NCBI GenBank assembly: GCA_037043235.1
Contig: JAWRVZ010000055.1
Location: forward strand, 1,577,001 to 1,641,000
From: Rhodeus uyekii
Lineage: Eukaryota; Chordata; Actinopteri; Cypriniformes; Acheilognathidae
Direction: 5' to 3'
DNA length: 64,000 bases
In this document: piece by piece, positions 1-64,000 of the stretch
Layout of the letters: every line of letters begins with the position of its first letter
How positions within the stretch are numbered: the stretch's first letter is position 1
Position numbers and translations under genes: made by a program
The notes under the pieces: model-generated
The model's input: only the letters and a program-made list of their open reading frames with translations
The model's database searches: none
Told to the model about the DNA's origin: nothing

Positions 1-4269
<4,269 letters not shown>

Positions 4270-4627
4270 TGTCATGTTTTTTTTTGTTCTGCATTCTAGG
4301 ACTTTTATTCTGAAGTGTATTTTCTATTTGCATTGTTCCCTGTGTTTTCTTCCTGTGATTTGTTCTTGTTGGTCAGTTCCTGTCTTGTTTCTTTCATTGC
4401 AATTAATTACCCTCATCCAATTCATTGTTAGCCTGTTATCCAGTGTATATATACCCCTGTGTTTAAGTAGTCTGTTGTCGGTCGTTCTCTCTGTTGTGTA
4501 TTTGTTCCCCAGTATAGATTGTTGTTATCTTTTTCCCCTGTTTGGATTCACTTTGTTTGTGTTCATTCAATAAAACTGCTGCGAATAGATCCGAGCCTCT
4601 CCTCTTTCCTGTGTACTGAAACTGAAC
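4270..4627 (+). mobile_element. Solo LTR-like sequence
   Basis: It opens TGTCATG, has a TATATATA box near 4446-4452, a polyadenylation hexamer AATAAA at 4568-4573, and ends about ...CTGAACA. This structure and wording resemble fish Gypsy-type LTRs (from memory). No internal gag/pol sequence is adjacent, so it is likely a solo LTR. Exact ends are uncertain and I found no clear target duplication. The small open frames inside are not genes. Confidence 0.5.
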
Positions 4628-7068
4628 ACCAACTCTGCACAATTCTACATATTTTCTCTTAAAATCAGTGCAGAAAATGTGCAAAAAATCCTTTGTGGGC
4701 TTGGATATAAAACAAAGGAGTCTGGGTGATGAGGCAAAAACACAGGCACAAATCGTTTTTGTAATGGGCAAGAAAAAAGTACAGGACAACAAGTTTAATA
4801 TAAGTTGTATCATTTATTTTGACTTTATAAAGACGGATGAAGGAGAAGCAAAAAAGGGCAGAGTAGGATATTGAGAGAAAACCAAAAGAGATGAGAGATG
4901 CCTTATTCATCCTGTGTTTCTTCCTCTCTTCAGAATTCTAGGTTATGTTTGTCACATCTTAACCCTGTGTAGAGAGCTGATCAAAGACAGAAGTCCCATC
5001 AGAGCCCATCACAACTGCACTATACGTGAAGGATGGAAGAGAATGGCAGAGGACAGAAACACTGCATAAATTTGAATAGTAGATTTAGTCATGTTAATAT
5101 TTTGACAGTGGACAGTTTGTACACTTTCTGTCTGTGCTCTAAAAAATGTGTTTAGTTCTTACACTGTTGGAGAGGAATGGTTCCAAGACATGGTAAATAC
5201 TGATGTGCTGATGGACAGGGGGTGGGGGACACTTCAAGGGGATTTTGGCATCAAAACACGTCAAATGTAAATTCATGTTCTAGTTCCATTTGATGTTCTA
5301 CAGTTTTCAAGTTACAGGCAAGTGGGACATAGTACTAAATTACACTTACAACAAGCAACCAGTTCTATGTTTTTATAGTAAAATGTTATACTAGCTACAT
5401 GAACAATTTTAGTTAAAACCATGTCACATAACAGTCTCATTATGTTTTTAAGTATGTTTTATAACTGCTTCAATTTAATAACTACATTAATAAAACAAAA
5501 TTCAGTTTTGTTTTTCTTTTCTTTTTTTCTATTACATGTACAGGGTGGGTAAGATTTCTAAAATGTTTTTAAAAGAAGTCCCTTATGCTCACAAAGTATG
5601 CATTTATTTTATCTGAAATACAACAGTGAAAATAGTAATTGTAATGTGTACAGTTTTGCTTGTTTTCACTGTTATGTTCCTATTTCCTGTGTCCACTTTA
5701 CAATTTTGTCTCTGTGGTTTTTGAGTCATGCATGTGTTTCTGGTTAAGTTAATTATCTCTTTGCATTTAAACTCTCTGTTCATTCAGTTCTTTTTATGCT
5801 TTATTCTTTTTTTCTCCCCATTACCAAAGGATTTACCAGCTGTCCAGTTACTCTGCTTGGAGGAGGGGTAAAGCGGTTCAAGGCATGGCTTCAAGTGAAA
5901 AGTCCAAGTGAAGATTTTGCTGCGCTTGTGGAATGAGGTGTTGCTGTGTAATAGATACTTTTCCAGCCCTGCTCCACTTCAGAGCCCAGCCAGCCATCAC
6001 TCTGCTCCACGGAGAGGATGCCTGAGCTGATGCTTGAGTGAGCCATAATGTCACAAGTTAGTGTCTCTCCCGCCTCCACTTCAAAAGTTAGCCAGTCTGT
6101 CAGCCTTGCCTCCACTGGATCCCTTCAGCCCCTTATCTTCTCTAACGGCACTATATTTTGTGGATCTACCTCAGGTCTTCCGGTTTCCAGCTTTGCCTCA
6201 CATATGATAACTGGGTGTAGGTAATTGGTAACTAAGTGTGTGATTTAAATTGCAGTGGTTTCCAAATGAAACACAAGAGCTGTAAGTTTTGAATGATGTG
6301 TATAATGTAAAGAATTGTGTTTAGCGTTTTACAAACTGAGTGTTAAGCAGATCATGTGCTTGCAGTTTTGCAGACTTTGTCTTAAAATTAGGTATTTAAG
6401 TGAATGGTTTCACATAAGTGGTTCCAGTAGTGTCTGTATATGGTTTTGTTATACTCTTACTCTATGTTCCTGGTCTTTGAATTTTTTTTTTCCCGGATGG
6501 CTCATCTTCACCGTTGCACAGTGGTTTACTACCTAAGTGAATTGCATTTGTGGCTCCGCATAGCTTTGTTTTTTATCTTTCTTTGCTGTTTATATTGCTT
6601 AATATAACTTAATAATCACAATATATCTAATATTATCTAATATTGTCTGTCACATTAATCTGACATTGCTAGCTTTATTCTAAATCTCTATCACTAACAC
6701 AGCTTGTTAGCGTTTTTTTAGCCTGTTAACCGGACATCCCAGTTTACCCTTCTTTTTTCGTCTCTCATGCTCATGTCTTTTGCAAGTCAATCAAACAACT
6801 GTGGGGAGTCATGTCATATTCTCCTGTCACTTGCTCTGCCTGCCACATGTATATCATAGCCTTCTCTGTCAGCGGTGAGGGTTTCACATGCATGTCCTAA
6901 ATGCATGTCACATGTCATAAATGTCATACGTCTTTCTAAGATTTTAGAATTAGAGAAGAATGCAAACCTTAACTAAGGATAGTGAAAAGAAGAATAGAAG
7001 ATTAAAGAATGCAAGGGCTTTAGATACTGCTTTGGATGCGAATAGCTTAGTACATTGTTTGGTTCCGG
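4628..7068. repeat. Repeat-derived intergenic DNA
   Basis: 5545-5650 is a partial copy of the dispersed repeat also seen at 61970 ('AGATTTCTAAAATGTTTTTA'). 5810-6200 has higher GC and reads like a decayed non-autonomous retroelement interior, with no intact frame. The rest shows nothing recognisable. Confidence 0.45.
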
Positions 7069-7425
7069 TTGCTGGGAACCAGAGTGCCTGACATCAAAGC
7101 AAATTTAAATGTGCTGGCTATTGCTATTCGTAAATACTTTAAGATTATTATTCACATTGGCCATAATGATGTCCGACTTCATCAGAGATCACTAAAAATA
7201 ACATTAAAGAGGTGTGTGACTCGCAAGTATGATTTCAGACACTGTAATATGCTCTGGGCCCCTTACTGTTTGCCAGAGTACTTAGCTGACTGTCGTGACT
7301 CAATGACTGGCTATTTAAGTGGTGGAACAATTGGAAACGTTTTTGGGATGGTTCTGCTCTTCTCTTTAGTAATATGGCACATAATCTTGAGAGTTTAACC
7401 TTGATCAACTGGATCCCAGGTTAGG
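7069..7425 (+). pseudogene. Decayed SGNH-hydrolase-like ORF of a LINE-type element
   Basis: The open frame contains NVLAIAIRKYFKIIIHIGHND. The 'IIHIGxNDV' block corresponds to the GxND motif of SGNH hydrolases, which occurs in ORF1-type proteins of several fish retroelements. After about residue 40 homology is only visible by changing frame (NWKRFWDGSALLFSN appears in a different frame near 7328-7375), so it is frameshifted. Family assignment is from memory and approximate. Confidence 0.5.
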
Positions 7426-8069
7426 AAGCAGACAGACTGACTTAGCCGACTATTTGCTAGGTGTCTCACGTCACACAAGTCACCCATTCAATAAACTACT
7501 ACATGTGAATCCTCAACTTTTGCTTCTCTTACAGAAGACTTAGCCATTCATGGAACCAGAAGAAGAAATTCTGAAATACATGTACCATCATGGATTATAG
7601 CCGTTAAAATTGGAGTGATGCAGTTTTGAAGGACTTTTATTGTCATGGGTTAAAGAAAACTATAAGATCACTCATGTCAAGAGGGAAACATGACCTGACC
7701 TTGGAACAATTTATGGTAATGTCCTGCTGTTGATTGGATCCTCCTTCACTGTTGGGGAGGTTGAGGTGGACGCTTCCCCAACAATTTTTTTTGGAGGGGC
7801 AGGACGCCAGAGTCCCCAGCTGTCACGGACGCCATGCCAGAGTCTCCAGCCATTATGAATTTTGGACAATGAAGTCATTAAAGTGCTCCCTATGCAAGAG
7901 AGACTGGAATCCAGATTGGAGGACCCAGATTGTAGGATTGGCATCTCTGCAGTGGTAACAAGTCTGGAGGTCTCCGAGGCGGTTCCAGTTGATGGCGGTT
8001 ACGGGGATGGCCATTTGGTGTGTTTGGGCCACATATTGCTCTCCATCCCATGAGCCCACTCCAGCCCCA

Positions 8070-8213
8070 GAGTCTCCTGTCTGCTCTGATGCGACAATGG
8101 AGGTCGTCAATGAGTCTCCTGTCTGCTGTGATGCAACCATCGAGGTAACCACAGAGTCTCCTCTCTGCCCTGATGCGACTGTGGAGGTTGTTCCCGAGTC
8201 TCCTTCTTCATAA
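8070..8213 (+). repeat. Three 42-bp in-frame tandem repeats (14-aa ESPVCxDATxEV units)
   Basis: Units at 8070-8111, 8112-8153 and 8154-8195 plus a partial unit at 8196-8213. Each codes for ESPVCSDATMEVVN, ESPVCCDATIEVTT or ESPLCPDATVEVVP. It lies in a GC-richer block (about 7720-8215) of degraded, repeat-like coding sequence, probably the remnant of a non-autonomous retroelement. No start, function or family can be assigned. Confidence 0.75.
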
Positions 8214-8598
8214 TGCTAGCTGAATCCTAATCATATACTGTTCATTTGTTGGCCAAGAGATAAGGGATGATAACGGTTTAAAAAACTTGTACTTTGAAAT
8301 GTTTCAAAGTTTGCATTTTCAGGTCACAATGTATATTTAAATGAATAGCCATAATGCATTTAAAAGTTTTCTGTTTTCAGTTGAAAACAGTGTCATGTAA
8401 ACGGCCCCTAAATTAATAATTTCTAGTTTTTATAATGGAAATGACTGAATGCTGAACTTATTTAAGCAGGACAATGACTGAAGCTTTGTGTGTTGTTGGA
8501 TTTATTAAAGTTTTTGTTGTGTGCTCTTTGCAACCCACAGTGAAAGTAATGTTGTGAAACAGCATTACAATTCAAAATAAGTTTTCTATTATATACTA

Positions 8599-9391
8599 CA
8601 GTGGAACCCGGTTATGTCGACGGCCTCGGGGGTTGCAAAAAAGAGTCGAGATAACTGAGGATTGAGATAACCAAAAGCCAACATGGCGATTAGTTTGATG
8701 AGGCGATCGGCATGCTATAAAAATATACATACACTATATATGTTTGCTAACAACAAAAGACATATTTGCACCAACTAACAGCAGAGATTGTAATGGTTAA
8801 TTTATGTTTATGTTGGGGCGTATGCTGTTGTGTGCGCGCGCCCTGGTTTGTAGTTACGCTCTTTACATGTTTGAGAAGAGTGTGCTGGTACGAAACCCAT
8901 CTATAAAGCTCGTAATCTGGGCAGTCGTCAACCACTCTGACAGCCATTACAAGATTTACCAGTATACGATAAAAACCAACTTCGATTCTCGATACAAACC
9001 TTTAATTATATTCTCCAACATTGCAAACACAATTTCGCTCACAGCGTAAACACAGTCACAACACACATAAACACATTCGCTCATAACACAGTCATTTCGC
9101 TCGGACACAGTTCTGAAAAGTATTGCACATGCAGTTACTATGGTTTCGCGGCTGCACCGCACTGCGCCGCAAGAGTGAGTGAAACGTCATTGGAGTGAGC
9201 GAATATACAGACCGTGATGCATGTGCAATGCGAACTCAGCGCATGCACAATGAACTCGGTACTATAATTAGTCACGGGGATCGAAACTTTGTCCCTCTTT
9301 TGTGCTCGAGATATCAGGGTTCGGCGACTTAAAAGAATCGACAACGGATAAGAAAAAGTTAAGAAAAATAGGGAATTTGGCGGTTCCACTT
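8599..9391. mobile_element. Candidate TIR DNA element (pogo/Tigger-like)
   Basis: It begins CAGTGGAACCCGG just after a TA and ends GGCGGTTCCACTT, giving a 10-bp near-perfect terminal inverted match (CAGTGGAACC / GGTTCCACTT). The interior repeats phrases such as TCGAGATAAC and ATCGACAACGG, reminiscent of pogo-type ends. The interior is non-coding. The right edge abuts a TA microsatellite, so the boundary is uncertain. Confidence 0.4.

Positions 9392-9393
<2 letters not shown>

Positions 9394-9443
<50 letters not shown>
9394..9443. repeat. (TA)n microsatellite
   Basis: About 50 bp of pure TA directly at the right end of the candidate element. A second, shorter TA tract lies at 9769-9791. The sequence between (9443-9768) is GC-richer and unassigned, possibly part of another repeat. 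Confidence 0.9.
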
Positions 9444-9447
<4 letters not shown>

Positions 9448-9769
9448 TTTTATTAACAAAGTTCGGGAGGAGCACGTTCAAATGATTAATACAATCAACA
9501 CATCATCAGCAATTACTCCTCATCCTATCAGCAGGAGAGGAAGTACGTATATATAGACACGTTTGACTCACCTACAGCTCTTTGACATTTTTCGGCATCC
9601 CTCCACCACCCCAACTCCTCACACTTAATTGTTCCTATCAAAGTCAGGATACGGGGGGAGTGCTCCAGGTTCGGGCTAATACCGAGCTCGGAGCCCTCTC
9701 CTCGGACAGCTCGCCAAATTCGCTTACCATTCATTGCTCCTGAATCATTCGTAAGTGTGAACTCGTGAA

Positions 9770-9803
<34 letters not shown>

Positions 9804-10172
9804 GGATGCCTGTGGTACACGTCAACAAAAAAAAAATTCCGAATGAGACGTGTGCAGACTCTATTTCCTAGGGCCAGAAACAGGTAGGTTGAACTCCTTG
9901 CTTATCCTAAATGATGCTCATTTCTCACCATAATACTTTACTAACTATTAATAAGCACTGATTGATATTTTATTGAGACAAAAGTCAATAGTTAATAATT
10001 AGCTAATAGTGAGAATTGGACCACAATTTATGTTAATATTATAATTTATTTCCCCTTTTTTGTATGCTCTTCTTCACTCTCAATCGGAAAAAAGTTTATT
10101 TCTCTCTTCGGTATCTGTAAAAGTCTGTGAACTAAGCCCTTTAGTAGTGCACTGTCTCCTCTCTTTTCACTC

Positions 10173-10214
10173 TATAACCAGCAGCTAGATGAAAAATATG
10201 GCCCCACTCTGCCC

Positions 10215-10257
<43 letters not shown>

Positions 10258-10573
10258 GTGCTGAGAACAGAAGGGAGGAGTTTTAATTTGAATCCTGAAC
10301 TGTTGCCCTTCACACGGCGCAGAGACAGCACTCGAAGTAGATCGCTGTGGATTAAAACACCTGTCTGTGGGTTCACTTGTTCCTCTGGAAAGGATTTTTA
10401 CAGCAAATTGTTTACAGAGGTGAAAAGAAAACTGAAAAGGAAGTTTTTCTATTGGTGACCACTGAGAAAAAGTGTTGAACTACAATGGGAAAATTAAAAT
10501 GACGCATATTTGGACAGGACCAGTGCAAGACAGCAAATATCCAAATATTTATTTTCTCTCTGAAACTTCAAAG
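10173..10573 (+). promoter_or_regulatory. shisa9: Candidate shisa9 promoter and non-coding 5' exon
   Basis: A TATA-like TATAA lies at 10173, followed by a CT-rich stretch (about 10207-10255) and a consensus donor (CAAAG|GTAATG) at 10573/10574. A possible acceptor TTTTGTCAG at 10948 would place seven untranslated bases before the ATG at 10956. This is inference from splice-like signals only; the acceptor tract is weak, and the 5' UTR could instead run continuously into exon 1. Confidence 0.35.
10207..10255 (+). repeat. (CT)n microsatellite in presumptive shisa9 5' exon
   Basis: Nearly pure CT/TC run, possibly transcribed as part of the 5' UTR. Confidence 0.9.
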
Positions 10574-10955
10574 GTAATGCAGTTGCAATTAAAGAAACCA
10601 TTGTATACTATGTTTCAGTAGCTATTTTCTTTTTAATTGATGAAGGAAGTAAACTATGTATATTTTATTTGATTGAAACAATTCTGTATTAAAAGTATTT
10701 ATAGTAAAGTATTAATAAAAACCAAAATAAATGAATATTCTAAACATTCTAAAAACAAAGACAATTTAAAATTGATTTTTTTAAATAAATTTTTGTTTAA
10801 GCTCTAATTCATTTGAAAGATTTTTAACTATATCTCTAGTTGTATTACAATCAAAGTCATCCAACGCTTTCAAGAATTCTTCTTTTAACATTTATACTTT
10901 GGTATCTTCACTCTAAAAGTGAGGTGAACATTGAGTGTATTTTGTCAGGTGAAAC

Positions 10956-32951
<21,996 letters not shown>

Positions 32952-34152
32952 GGAAATGGGAATGAAAAAAACAACACTCCTGACTGTTAATGGACTGTAT
33001 GCACAAAGGCTACAATGTCAGTACTTTTTAGTCACCCCTACTTTTAGTGCTAAACCACTCTTATCTAGGTTTAAATGGTTTCTTCTGTGTCCCACTTTTT
33101 CTGGGTTTATCTCTGGCTTTTGTGTCACCGACAACAATGAGGTGAGTGTTCAGACTGGAAGACATGAATAGTGCCCGAGGCCACATTAACTCTGCGGGAA
33201 AAATGCCATCATCATGTCAGTCTAAATCTAGGTCATTAAGGGAAATTATTCTGGCCATCTTTATGTAAACACAACCTCAGGATCAATTATTTGAGAGAAA
33301 AACAGAGAAAAGACTAAGCAAACCTGTTCTTCAACCCCAGAAGAGGCAAACAGCATCACCCAGATGTCCTGTTTCACACTAAGATTTAAAGTTGTTGAGG
33401 ATTTTGTGCTCATGAAGAAATCTTCTTCTCTAGCTTAGGAAGTCTCGTTGTGATTAAGTCACTCATTAAATCACTTATTTGTTTTAGGGGAATGAAGTTG
33501 AGAAAAACCACAAGACATAATAATCCAATCCCAGTGGATTACAATCACCTTTTATACATAAGAAGCAAACAAAACTCTAAATGATAATGATGCAAACTTG
33601 ACAACAATTCTGATGAAGAGACATTAAACATGTTCATACTGAAAAATACATTCCTGAAAAGCTAAAAACTGCACTTTTTTCTCCTTCTTTTTTTGTGTGG
33701 AATTTTACGGAACAGAACTTAACAGGAAGACAGGTGGGATGGGATTGGGAAAGGACCACAAGCCAGGACTATAATTTGGGTCACCCAAAGTGCAACTGCA
33801 CTACATGTCAGAACGCTGCCCACAAGGCTATTGACTCTGGCTTAGATACATTTTCTGTGGAAATACAAGAGAGAAATTGTTTCATGAATACACATTAGTT
33901 TTGACATTCAAATCACTCCAGTCATGGAGTGAAGACATCATCAACCATCCATATTATTTTCCTTATTTACTTTAAAGATTCTTATCTTCTCTATCTCCTC
34001 TGTTTCTCAAGACCACCTATGTTGAGTCCTTAATGTCATACTGAGTAGTTCACTTTACAAGTTGTTGATCAAAAATGATTGAATGGTGTGAGGCTGAAGA
34101 AAGTATTCCAGCAGCTCTGAGCAATAATCTGGATTTTGGAACTGGGAATAAA
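32952..34152 (+). other. shisa9: shisa9 3' untranslated region (candidate end)
   Basis: There is no open frame of note after the TGA at 32949-32951. The first canonical AATAAA downstream is at 34147-34152, which would give a 3' UTR of about 1.2 kb. Longer forms are possible. Confidence 0.45.
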
Positions 34153-36221
34153 GCACATACCGTAATTCTTGTAAAGCAATCTATGCAATGGCAAAAATAT
34201 CAGCTCTAGTGAATTAACCATCCTTCAAATCAAAATCTCATAAGCACTAATTGTCTTGAAGGCAAGCCTTGCACTGTTTACCTACTTGTGTGTCCTTCCT
34301 TTTACTCGGATTAGTGGAGTGAAATACCAGAACTTCAGTTCCTCAGATACAATGTATTCAAAAAACAAAAAAAAAACAAGATCGACTTCTATACCATAGC
34401 AAGTCCGTTTGGAAGAAGTCGGACCATACTTCAGAATCTAAGCTAATGTGTTGGCAAAACGTCTGTAGTGTAAACAGGACATTCAAATTCAGATTCTGAT
34501 ACGCTAAAACCCCCAGCTAGCATGAGTGGGAAATGGAAAACCTAGAGCAATTACAGAATGCATTACGCAGGGAGGGAAAATCACTGTTACTTATCTTTAC
34601 ACATACAGTTATTAACTGAACCGTTGTATAAAAGCAATATCACACTCAGTCTTAATATCAGCACAGCTGTGATTACATGTCACCTTGTGCCAACACCCAA
34701 TTGACAGCTGTGCTGACATTCAGACCAACAGCACTTGCTAGTGTGATGTTTCTTAAATGTTCATAGTAATTAAAATATATGTACTTATAAGTGCTTCCTA
34801 TCTGTTCCTGTACTGTGACGTGATTTGCTTTTATTCAACCCAGATATACATAAACTTTTCATATTTATGTTAAACTTAAATCTTATTAAATATATTTCTG
34901 TATTCATGTACATGAATTGTATTATTTAAATATATAAAAATTGTATTTAAGAATTACACAGACACTTTGTTCAGAAACGTGTAAAGAAAGTGGTATGTTG
35001 TGGTGTGATAATGAAGGGCTTTTAACAAAAATTGGAGAAACTAAATACATTTTTAAATAGGGTTTTATATTCACATTTTGACTAAATTTGAATTTAAAAC
35101 AACAAAATAATGCTTGAAATTGTAAATCAACGGTTTTAGATGAGTTTGACGTAAAACGAGTGTGAATTTGTACTACAATGTCTTTTCAAAATAAAAGTTC
35201 TCAAACGTTGAAATTGTTTTATTTTCGCAGTGTTCGGTTTTGCTACTTCTACGAACTCCCTTAAAGTATCTCCACTCACCGTGCACAACAAGCAAGCACA
35301 TTCAAGGTGTCGGTCATTGTTCTCGAGGGACAAAGCAAAAACACTCTCCTCACACAACACGATAACCTGGCCTGTGGGCTATAGATGTCTTGCGCCCTCT
35401 TTTGACGACACCGAATAGCGTAGCAGAAAATTCTCTACAAGCGTCACAATAAAATGACATTACTTCAAATAACATACTGTTTTATTACGCACATGTTTGC
35501 GGTTATGAAAATATGATTGAAAGCATTCATGTTCCAAAGATATTTGGAGAGGTCGCCCAAAAAATAATATCAGTATTTTATCAACTTCATGTTATTCCAA
35601 ATCTGCAGGAGCTTTTTTTCTTTCGTTCTGTGGAACTTCTCCATTAAATTATATGAAAAAAGTCCTCAGTGTCATCTTTTTTATTACTTGGATTAAATGA
35701 TTTTATTTAAATACTTTTTAACTTCCCATTTGCTTCAAGAGCAGACGAAGAAATGGCCACTGTGGGAGAACGTGTTGTATGTAAGAACAAAACGACAAAA
35801 CACACTCCACACTGCATTTTTTTCTTTTATTTTTTTTCCTTTTTTAAAAAACAAGAAGTTCCAAATACTCTGAAACCTGAACCCCAGCACTGACTTCCAC
35901 CAGTGAATCGCTATAATCAGAGGGAAAAGAAAAAATATTTAATCAATACATGATCCTAAAGTACAGCAATGCATAGAGATCTGGTGAACGTCACCAAATC
36001 TGGTTCCCTGCAGAGCCCATTAAATTGGGTCATGTGTAGACCAGAGCACCAGTCGGGTCAGCTTAAGTGCAATGTAGGAAGAACTAACATGCCAAAAGGG
36101 TTTAAAAGCAAGGAGGTCTATATCATTTCATATTTTTCCTCCATTTATTTTGTCGGTGCAAGTGACTGTGTGAAACCTGTGGAGCAGAAATAGCCTCATG
36201 TAATGGTCATAAGGTCATAAT
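34153..36221. other. Space between convergent shisa9 and mrtfb
   Basis: Mostly AT-rich. 35150-35460 is noticeably CpG-richer (about a dozen CG pairs in 220 bp) with a 74-codon minus frame (35136-35360). 35570-35660 holds a dispersed-repeat fragment ('CTTCATGTTATTCCAAATCT'). No gene is firmly supported. Confidence 0.6.
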
Positions 36222-36670
36222 TTTATTGAGATGGGTAGAAGTAACACTATATGGTGCCAAAGATAGGTAGTGGAGATTGTACTAACTGCTGTATTTAAAG
36301 TAAAAATGAGCCTAACCAGCATGGACAACTGGTCTAATAGCTAGACCAAACAATGGGTTTAGTTGAGCTGTTCAAGGTGTGAGAAGTTGGTGTCGGGGTC
36401 CAGATTAGTCTCTGTGTTGGCAAAGGCAAAGAGTGCCGTGTGATGTAAAAGATTTTGGTATGATGAAGTAAATGAAAGCTTAAAATTCAGTGCTTAAGAG
36501 GACCTATCAGAGACAGGAACTGTTTAAATACCATTCGGCACAGGAATATGAAGAGAAAAAAAATTCAGCATAAGAAACAGCATATGTGCATCTGGAGTGT
36601 TTTGTGTACAGCCTATACACAGTAAGGTTGAAGGTGCTAAATTGTGTCATCAAGCAATTAAGACCAAAAG
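36222..36670 (-). other. mrtfb: mrtfb 3' untranslated region (candidate end)
   Basis: The first canonical polyadenylation hexamer on the minus strand is at 36227-36222 (TTTATT on the + strand), 444 nt past the stop. Further T-rich/AATAAA-like sites exist near 35830 and 35480, so longer transcripts reaching toward shisa9 are possible. Confidence 0.4.
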
Positions 36671-62742
<26,072 letters not shown>

Positions 62743-62817
62743 GCTGCCAGGGCTTAGCTCCTCCCCACGCTTGGCTTCCTGCGCTGCCAGGGTGACAGGT
62801 GGGTGAAGCAGTCAGAC
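62743..62817 (-). other. mrtfb: mrtfb 5' UTR part of first coding exon
   Basis: Between a candidate acceptor (CTGTCACAG) and the ATG, the frame continues open to GTC TGA at the exon edge, so the ATG at 62742 is the first possible start. The acceptor implies at least one more upstream exon outside the window. Confidence 0.55.
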
Positions 62818-63133
62818 CTGTGACAGGTTAATTAGAGACAAGGCTGAATTAGAAACTGGAAAACAACACAGACAGACATAACACAGATATAAAGGGCGTC
62901 AAAGGCTTTGCAGAGTGAGAACAGAAAGTATTATTTATACTGTTATATTTTGCAAGAACACAAATAAAGACATCACACTCTTAATAAATGACATTTCTGA
63001 GTCAAATCTTACGAAATTTTGAACAGAAGCGTAAACAGTCTACGCTAAAAGTAGAAGAAAACATTCCCATTTAGTGCCATTTTACATTAACATACATAAA
63101 ACACTAGCACTCGTTTAGTCAACCAGAGAAAGC

Positions 63134-63136
<3 letters not shown>

Positions 63137-63163
<27 letters not shown>
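63137..63163. repeat. (TG)n microsatellite
   Basis: About thirteen TG units upstream of mrtfb exon 1. Confidence 0.9.
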
Positions 63164-63167
<4 letters not shown>

Positions 63168-63579
63168 AAGTTCTATAAAGCAAAAACACCACAAGTTCAG
63201 ACAGATGAAGCATTGTGCAATTACACATTCTCAATGTCATCCAATATGACTGGAGGCAGCGATTTACACAATCATGTAAAATATTATCAGGTGGGGAACT
63301 CAAAGCCTCCAGCAGTAAGTCATTTAGAAGACTTTTGGAAAACACTTTGTCTTGTTTCCTTTTTTCGATAGAACAATGTGCGATTGTATTGCCATCTAAT
63401 TTGTGAGTGAGAAAATGACAGCACAAACAGATTTGCAAAAGCAGTTCCAATGCCCATACCGTAATTCACAATTCTGTGCATTCACTGCACAATGCACGCC
63501 ATGTTCATTTGTATATTTCATCTACCGGTAATTTGATAATGTACTTAGAATTTCCCTTCCCAACACTGCCATTTAAAAG

Positions 63580-63960
63580 TCTGGAGTAAGAATTTTGTAA
63601 AGCAATTAATACTTCTTTTCAGCAAGAATGCATTCAATCTTTCATGCGACAGTAAAGTGACAGGCATGTATAATGTTACAAATTTATGTCTAATATCAAA
63701 TAATCGCTGTTCTTTTGAAGCTTATATTCAAAGAATGTGTCATGGTTTTCCTAAAAATATTACACAGCACAACTTAAAATTATAAAGTTAAAATGACTCA
63801 AATTTGAATATTACAATGATTTCTGAAGGATCATGTGACACTGAAGATGGGAGCAATTAAGCTTTGCCATCACAGGAATAAATTACATTTTAAAATAAAG
63901 TAAAAAAGAAAAGTTATTTTAAATTGTAATATTTCACAATATTACTCTTTAAACAATTAT
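63580..63960 (-). repeat. Near full-length reverse copy of dispersed cyprinid-type repeat
   Basis: AGCAAGAATGCATTCAATCT, GAAGGATCATGTGACACTGA, CATCACAGGAATAAATTACA and TTTCACAATATTAC. Longest reverse copy in the window. The remaining 62818-63580 has no recognised feature other than the TG tract. Confidence 0.7.
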
Positions 63961-64000
63961 CGTATTTTCTTCCCAAAAGGTAAAAAAAGGTGCAGACCTT

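Noticed and set aside
4274..4573. 99-aa hydrophobic open frame
   Set aside because: Lies in LTR-like U3/R sequence with TATA and polyadenylation signals; composition reflects T-richness.

Overview
The window is vertebrate genomic DNA, almost certainly from a teleost and most likely a cypriniform (carp/goldfish/zebrafish-like) fish. Two vertebrate genes can be rebuilt exon by exon with GT-AG introns and phases that close perfectly. The remainder is AT-rich, packed with dinucleotide microsatellites and with fish-type repeats: Tc1-like, pogo/Tigger-like and hAT-like DNA elements, solo-LTR-like sequence, tRNA-derived SINE remnants, and short dispersed repeats that I recall as common in cyprinid genomes. 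I see no bacterial genes, no CRISPR array and no rRNA or complete tRNA gene.

Layout. 1-10150: repeat-rich DNA upstream of shisa9, with an LTR-like block (4270-4627), a decayed SGNH-type LINE ORF (7069-7425), a 42-bp tandem-repeat ORF remnant (8070-8213) and a candidate TIR element (8599-9391). 10173-34152: shisa9 on the + strand. It has four coding exons (421 aa), a probable non-coding 5' exon, and introns holding three Tc1-like remnants, a truncated pogo-like end, a palindromic MITE and a roughly 239-bp pure CA tract. 34153-36221: the short space between two convergent genes, with a locally CpG-rich patch at about 35150-35460. 36222-62817: mrtfb (myocardin-related transcription factor B) on the - strand. 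It has 17 coding exons (1207 aa), the last 15 packed into 8 kb and the first two separated by a 14.9-kb intron. 62818-64000: sequence upstream of the first coding exon, probably a further 5' intron because an acceptor site borders that exon.

Biology. Shisa9 (CKAMP44) is a single-pass, cystine-knot AMPA-receptor auxiliary protein of excitatory synapses. MRTFB is an actin-sensing SRF coactivator: RPEL motifs bind G-actin, followed by a basic region, SAP domain, leucine zipper and C-terminal activation domain. The two genes do not work together in one pathway; their proximity is conserved synteny (human SHISA9 and MRTFB are neighbours on 16p13, with ERCC4 between them as I recall).

No clearly new biological system is evident. 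The best second-look items are a glutamine-rich expansion in MRTFB containing an in-frame 90-bp duplication; a 370-bp foldback element in the mrtfb first intron; a hAT MITE with a perfect 8-bp target duplication; a pogo deletion derivative with TA target sites; an mrtfb intron built almost wholly from a dispersed repeat; and a CpG-rich patch between the two genes.
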